64,000 nucleotides of DNA from Karalla daura (taxonomy: Eukaryota > Chordata > Actinopteri > Chaetodontiformes > Leiognathidae). How positions within the stretch are numbered: position 1 is the first letter of the stretch; every line of letters begins with the position of its first letter. A model generated the notes under the pieces. The model worked only from the letters and a program-made list of their open reading frames with translations. It made no database searches and was not told the origin of the DNA. The position numbers and the translations under genes are program-made. This document shows positions 62,293 to 64,000 of the stretch, one piece after another. The DNA lies in NCBI GenBank assembly GCA_029224185.1, contig CM055196.1:9582589-9646588 (forward strand), read 5' to 3'.

Positions 62293-63994
62293 CTACAAGC
62301 GGAGACAAACAGAGACACACGAGCGAGCGTCACTGCACAAAGCTCAGCCTGCATACGGGGATTCGTTCTGCGGCTTGAGTAGCAATAGAAACAGCCAGCA
62401 AAATATGGTGTTTTTGATGTTTCGAGAACACTGCATCTGCATGTTGTACACATTTGCAGACAAACGATACTGATTCCAGCGCAGGCTATCAGCTCTGATA
62501 CTGTACTCCTGCATCCATAATCGTACCACTTCACTGAAATGCAGAGTTACCCCTCAATCGGAGGTGGACGTGAGCCAAAACTGGCTCTGGCATCTCCCCC
62601 CAAAAAGTCTCCCCCGTTACCAGCGGACACCTCTGGTTTCCGCCGGAGGCGCTAACCTGAGAAGGCCGCTCCTCTGAGCGCTGCCCCGGCGCTCCCCAGC
62701 CCGTTGCATGCACCGCGTGGCATTACGCAGTAAATGACGCAATGCGCCGCAGAGGGGAATCATATCGTTACCAGCGGAGATAAAGGGTTCTTCCGCATGG
62801 ATGCGCTGACACACAAAAGCAGCAAAAAGCGGAAATGAAAGTAAACGGTGCCTCGGGGCGTGCGCGCTGTGTGTTTGTGACCCTCTTTTGTCCCTCATGG
62901 ATCCATACGCGGCCATTACACGTTAGCAGTAAGCCAGTGAAGCGTGTTGCTAGGCCTTTTTCAGACGTTACGACCACAGGACAAAACTCTGCAGTTACAG
63001 TCAACGCATTAATACCATCAGAGCCAAATGCGCCATTGTGGTAATTATCAGTGATGCTCTGGCTGAGGTTTCAGCACTCAGACACGAACCCCTCGACTGT
63101 GGGCCGCAATCAGCCATTATTTCTCCAAGTGCTTAATCTGCTGATTGTTTTTTTAATTAGGTGCTAATATAAAATGTCAGAGAATTTCTGAAAAAATGCA
63201 ATCCATTTTTCACGAAGGCCAAGCAGAACACCTGAAGCAGCTTTTCCTTTTCCCACCTCGGAGAAGTTCACATTAGAGAATCATGCCATTTGTTTCCAAA
63301 AAAAAACACTCAAAAACCGACTCGCTGATTATCAAAACAGCAGTCGATTATTTTATAAACCACTTATTAGATGCTTAATTGCTCAGTTATTGCAGCTCTA
63401 TTCGACTGTTGAGAACATTAATCTAATGCGCAGTCCTGGTTTCTGATACCATCATACCTTGTTAATTGGCCCTCTGTGCATAGCGCAGCCAGACTGTGTT
63501 CGCCCAGCTGATAACATTTGACTCTAAACGGCACTGTAATCATCGCAAACACCATGCACCGCAGATCTGAGCCCCCAGCGATGATGGAGTTATTCTCAAA
63601 ATCCGGAGCAGCATTAGCCCAGCTTACTGAACCAGCTGCAATGATACAGTGAACGGCTGGTGACTCCCTGGACCTATTAAATTCACCTGGAGCAAAAAAC
63701 GCCGTCGGGGAAATGGAGGAAGGATGAAGGCACACCTGGCAACCAGCCAAGCAGACATTTGGATTATTTATCATGTCTCATTTCCATCTCACACTCATTC
63801 TTTCTGAATGAGTTCAGAAAGAATGCCACACGATGGTGAGACAGTCACGTTCCAGATGTTACAAAGAGATGTTTGAGGGCCTGGAGCTGGGGGCTACAAG
63901 GCCTGCAGCTACTGGCACACGTCCTCAACGTAAGCTGTGGCTGTTGTGGCGCTCCGGTGGGTAAACCACCTGCTGCTCCGAGGTTGTGACTCAC
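62293..63994 (-). other. Intron upstream of the 78-nt exon (about 1.7 kb)
   Basis: Bounded by the donor at 63993-63994 and the acceptor at 62293-62294. It includes the 13-bp hairpin at 63796-63825 and AT-rich complex DNA at 63.1-63.4 kb. No coding feature. Confidence 0.6.
63796..63825. repeat. 13-bp perfect inverted repeat with 4-nt loop
   Basis: CATTCTTTCTGAA (63796-63808), loop TGAG, TTCAGAAAGAATG (63813-63825). It lies in the intron about 170 nt after the donor at 63994 in transcript order. Confidence 0.85.
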
Positions 63995-64000
63995 CTTCTG
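63995..64000 (-). CDS. TRIM44-like gene, 3' end of an upstream exon (partial, runs off the window)
   Basis: Read on the minus strand, the last bases of the window give CAG AAG followed by the donor GTGAGT, a near-perfect 5' splice site. The two codons encode Gln-Lys and join in phase 0 to the next exon at 62292. In human TRIM44, as I remember it, the block homologous to the next exon follows residues EELR, so this exon should carry the B-box and flanking region, all of it outside the window. Only six coding bases are visible. The call therefore rests on the donor and on frame continuity with the next exon, not on protein similarity here. Confidence 0.6.

Larger units (their letters stand above)
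28033..64000 (-). other. TRIM44-like gene, visible span (five exon pieces, four introns)
   Basis: The exon pieces at 63995-64000, 62215-62292, 54504-54794, 49282-49304 and 28033-28117 splice in frame into about 160 residues. Introns measure roughly 1.7, 7.4, 5.2 and 21.2 kb, all GT-AG. Seen: splice sites, continuous frame and single stop. Known: human TRIM44 is also a gene with large introns and a B-box plus coiled-coil protein lacking a RING. Inferred: the N-terminal and B-box part lies beyond the right edge, and this is a TRIM44 paralogue or divergent orthologue. The long last intron is rich in enhancer-like sequence, so the gene may simply host regulatory elements of a neighbour. Confidence 0.7.

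Overview
This is vertebrate, most probably teleost, nuclear DNA. The support is long non-coding tracts, dense CA/GT and GA microsatellites, and several decayed copies of a dispersed repeat common in fish genomes (core 'GCATGTTTTTGGACTGTGG' followed by 'GAGGAAAC'). Intron-exon structure has GT-AG boundaries. There is no bacterial gene organisation, no operon, no CRISPR array and no recognisable rRNA or tRNA gene. The species cannot be named from the sequence.

Only one protein-coding gene can be supported. It lies on the minus strand, enters from the right edge and ends near 28.0 kb. Four introns separate five pieces: the last 6 nt of an upstream exon (63995-64000), a 78-nt exon (62215-62292), a 291-nt exon (54504-54794), a 23-nt microexon (49282-49304) and a terminal coding exon (28033-28117). 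Every junction has a GT donor and an AG acceptor, and the reading frame stays open across all of them to one TGA. The encoded tail of about 160 residues resembles the C-terminal coiled coil of TRIM44: the motif EE-x-x-x-LHLVD is shared, and the preceding 26-residue block has the same length as in TRIM44. The end of the protein does not resemble the acidic tail of mammalian TRIM44, so this is called a TRIM44-like gene. Its B-box/zinc-finger part must lie beyond the right edge.

Layout. From 1 to 28.0 kb lies downstream of the gene: non-coding DNA with blocks of TAAT-rich, complex sequence that look like conserved non-coding elements, repeat relics at 3.8, 11.3-12.2 and 12.3-12.6 kb, a 272-bp ATCT/ATCC tetranucleotide array at 21.4 kb, and a GC-rich stretch from about 26 kb into the terminal exon. 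From 28.1 to 49.3 kb is a 21-kb last intron with several CpG-rich patches, a strong cluster of GT arrays at 40.0-40.75 kb and more enhancer-like blocks. From 49.3 to 64 kb are the three remaining introns, with poly-G/C tracts, GA/CA arrays and a perfect intronic hairpin at 63.8 kb. Nearly all other open frames are shadows of repeats or GC-rich DNA.

Nothing in the window amounts to an undescribed molecular system. The observations most worth a second look are the short frame-switching microexon with its alternative C-terminus, the divergent TRIM44-like tail, two strong hairpins, the facing pair of dispersed repeats at 11.3-11.9 kb, and the enhancer-like blocks around and inside the gene.
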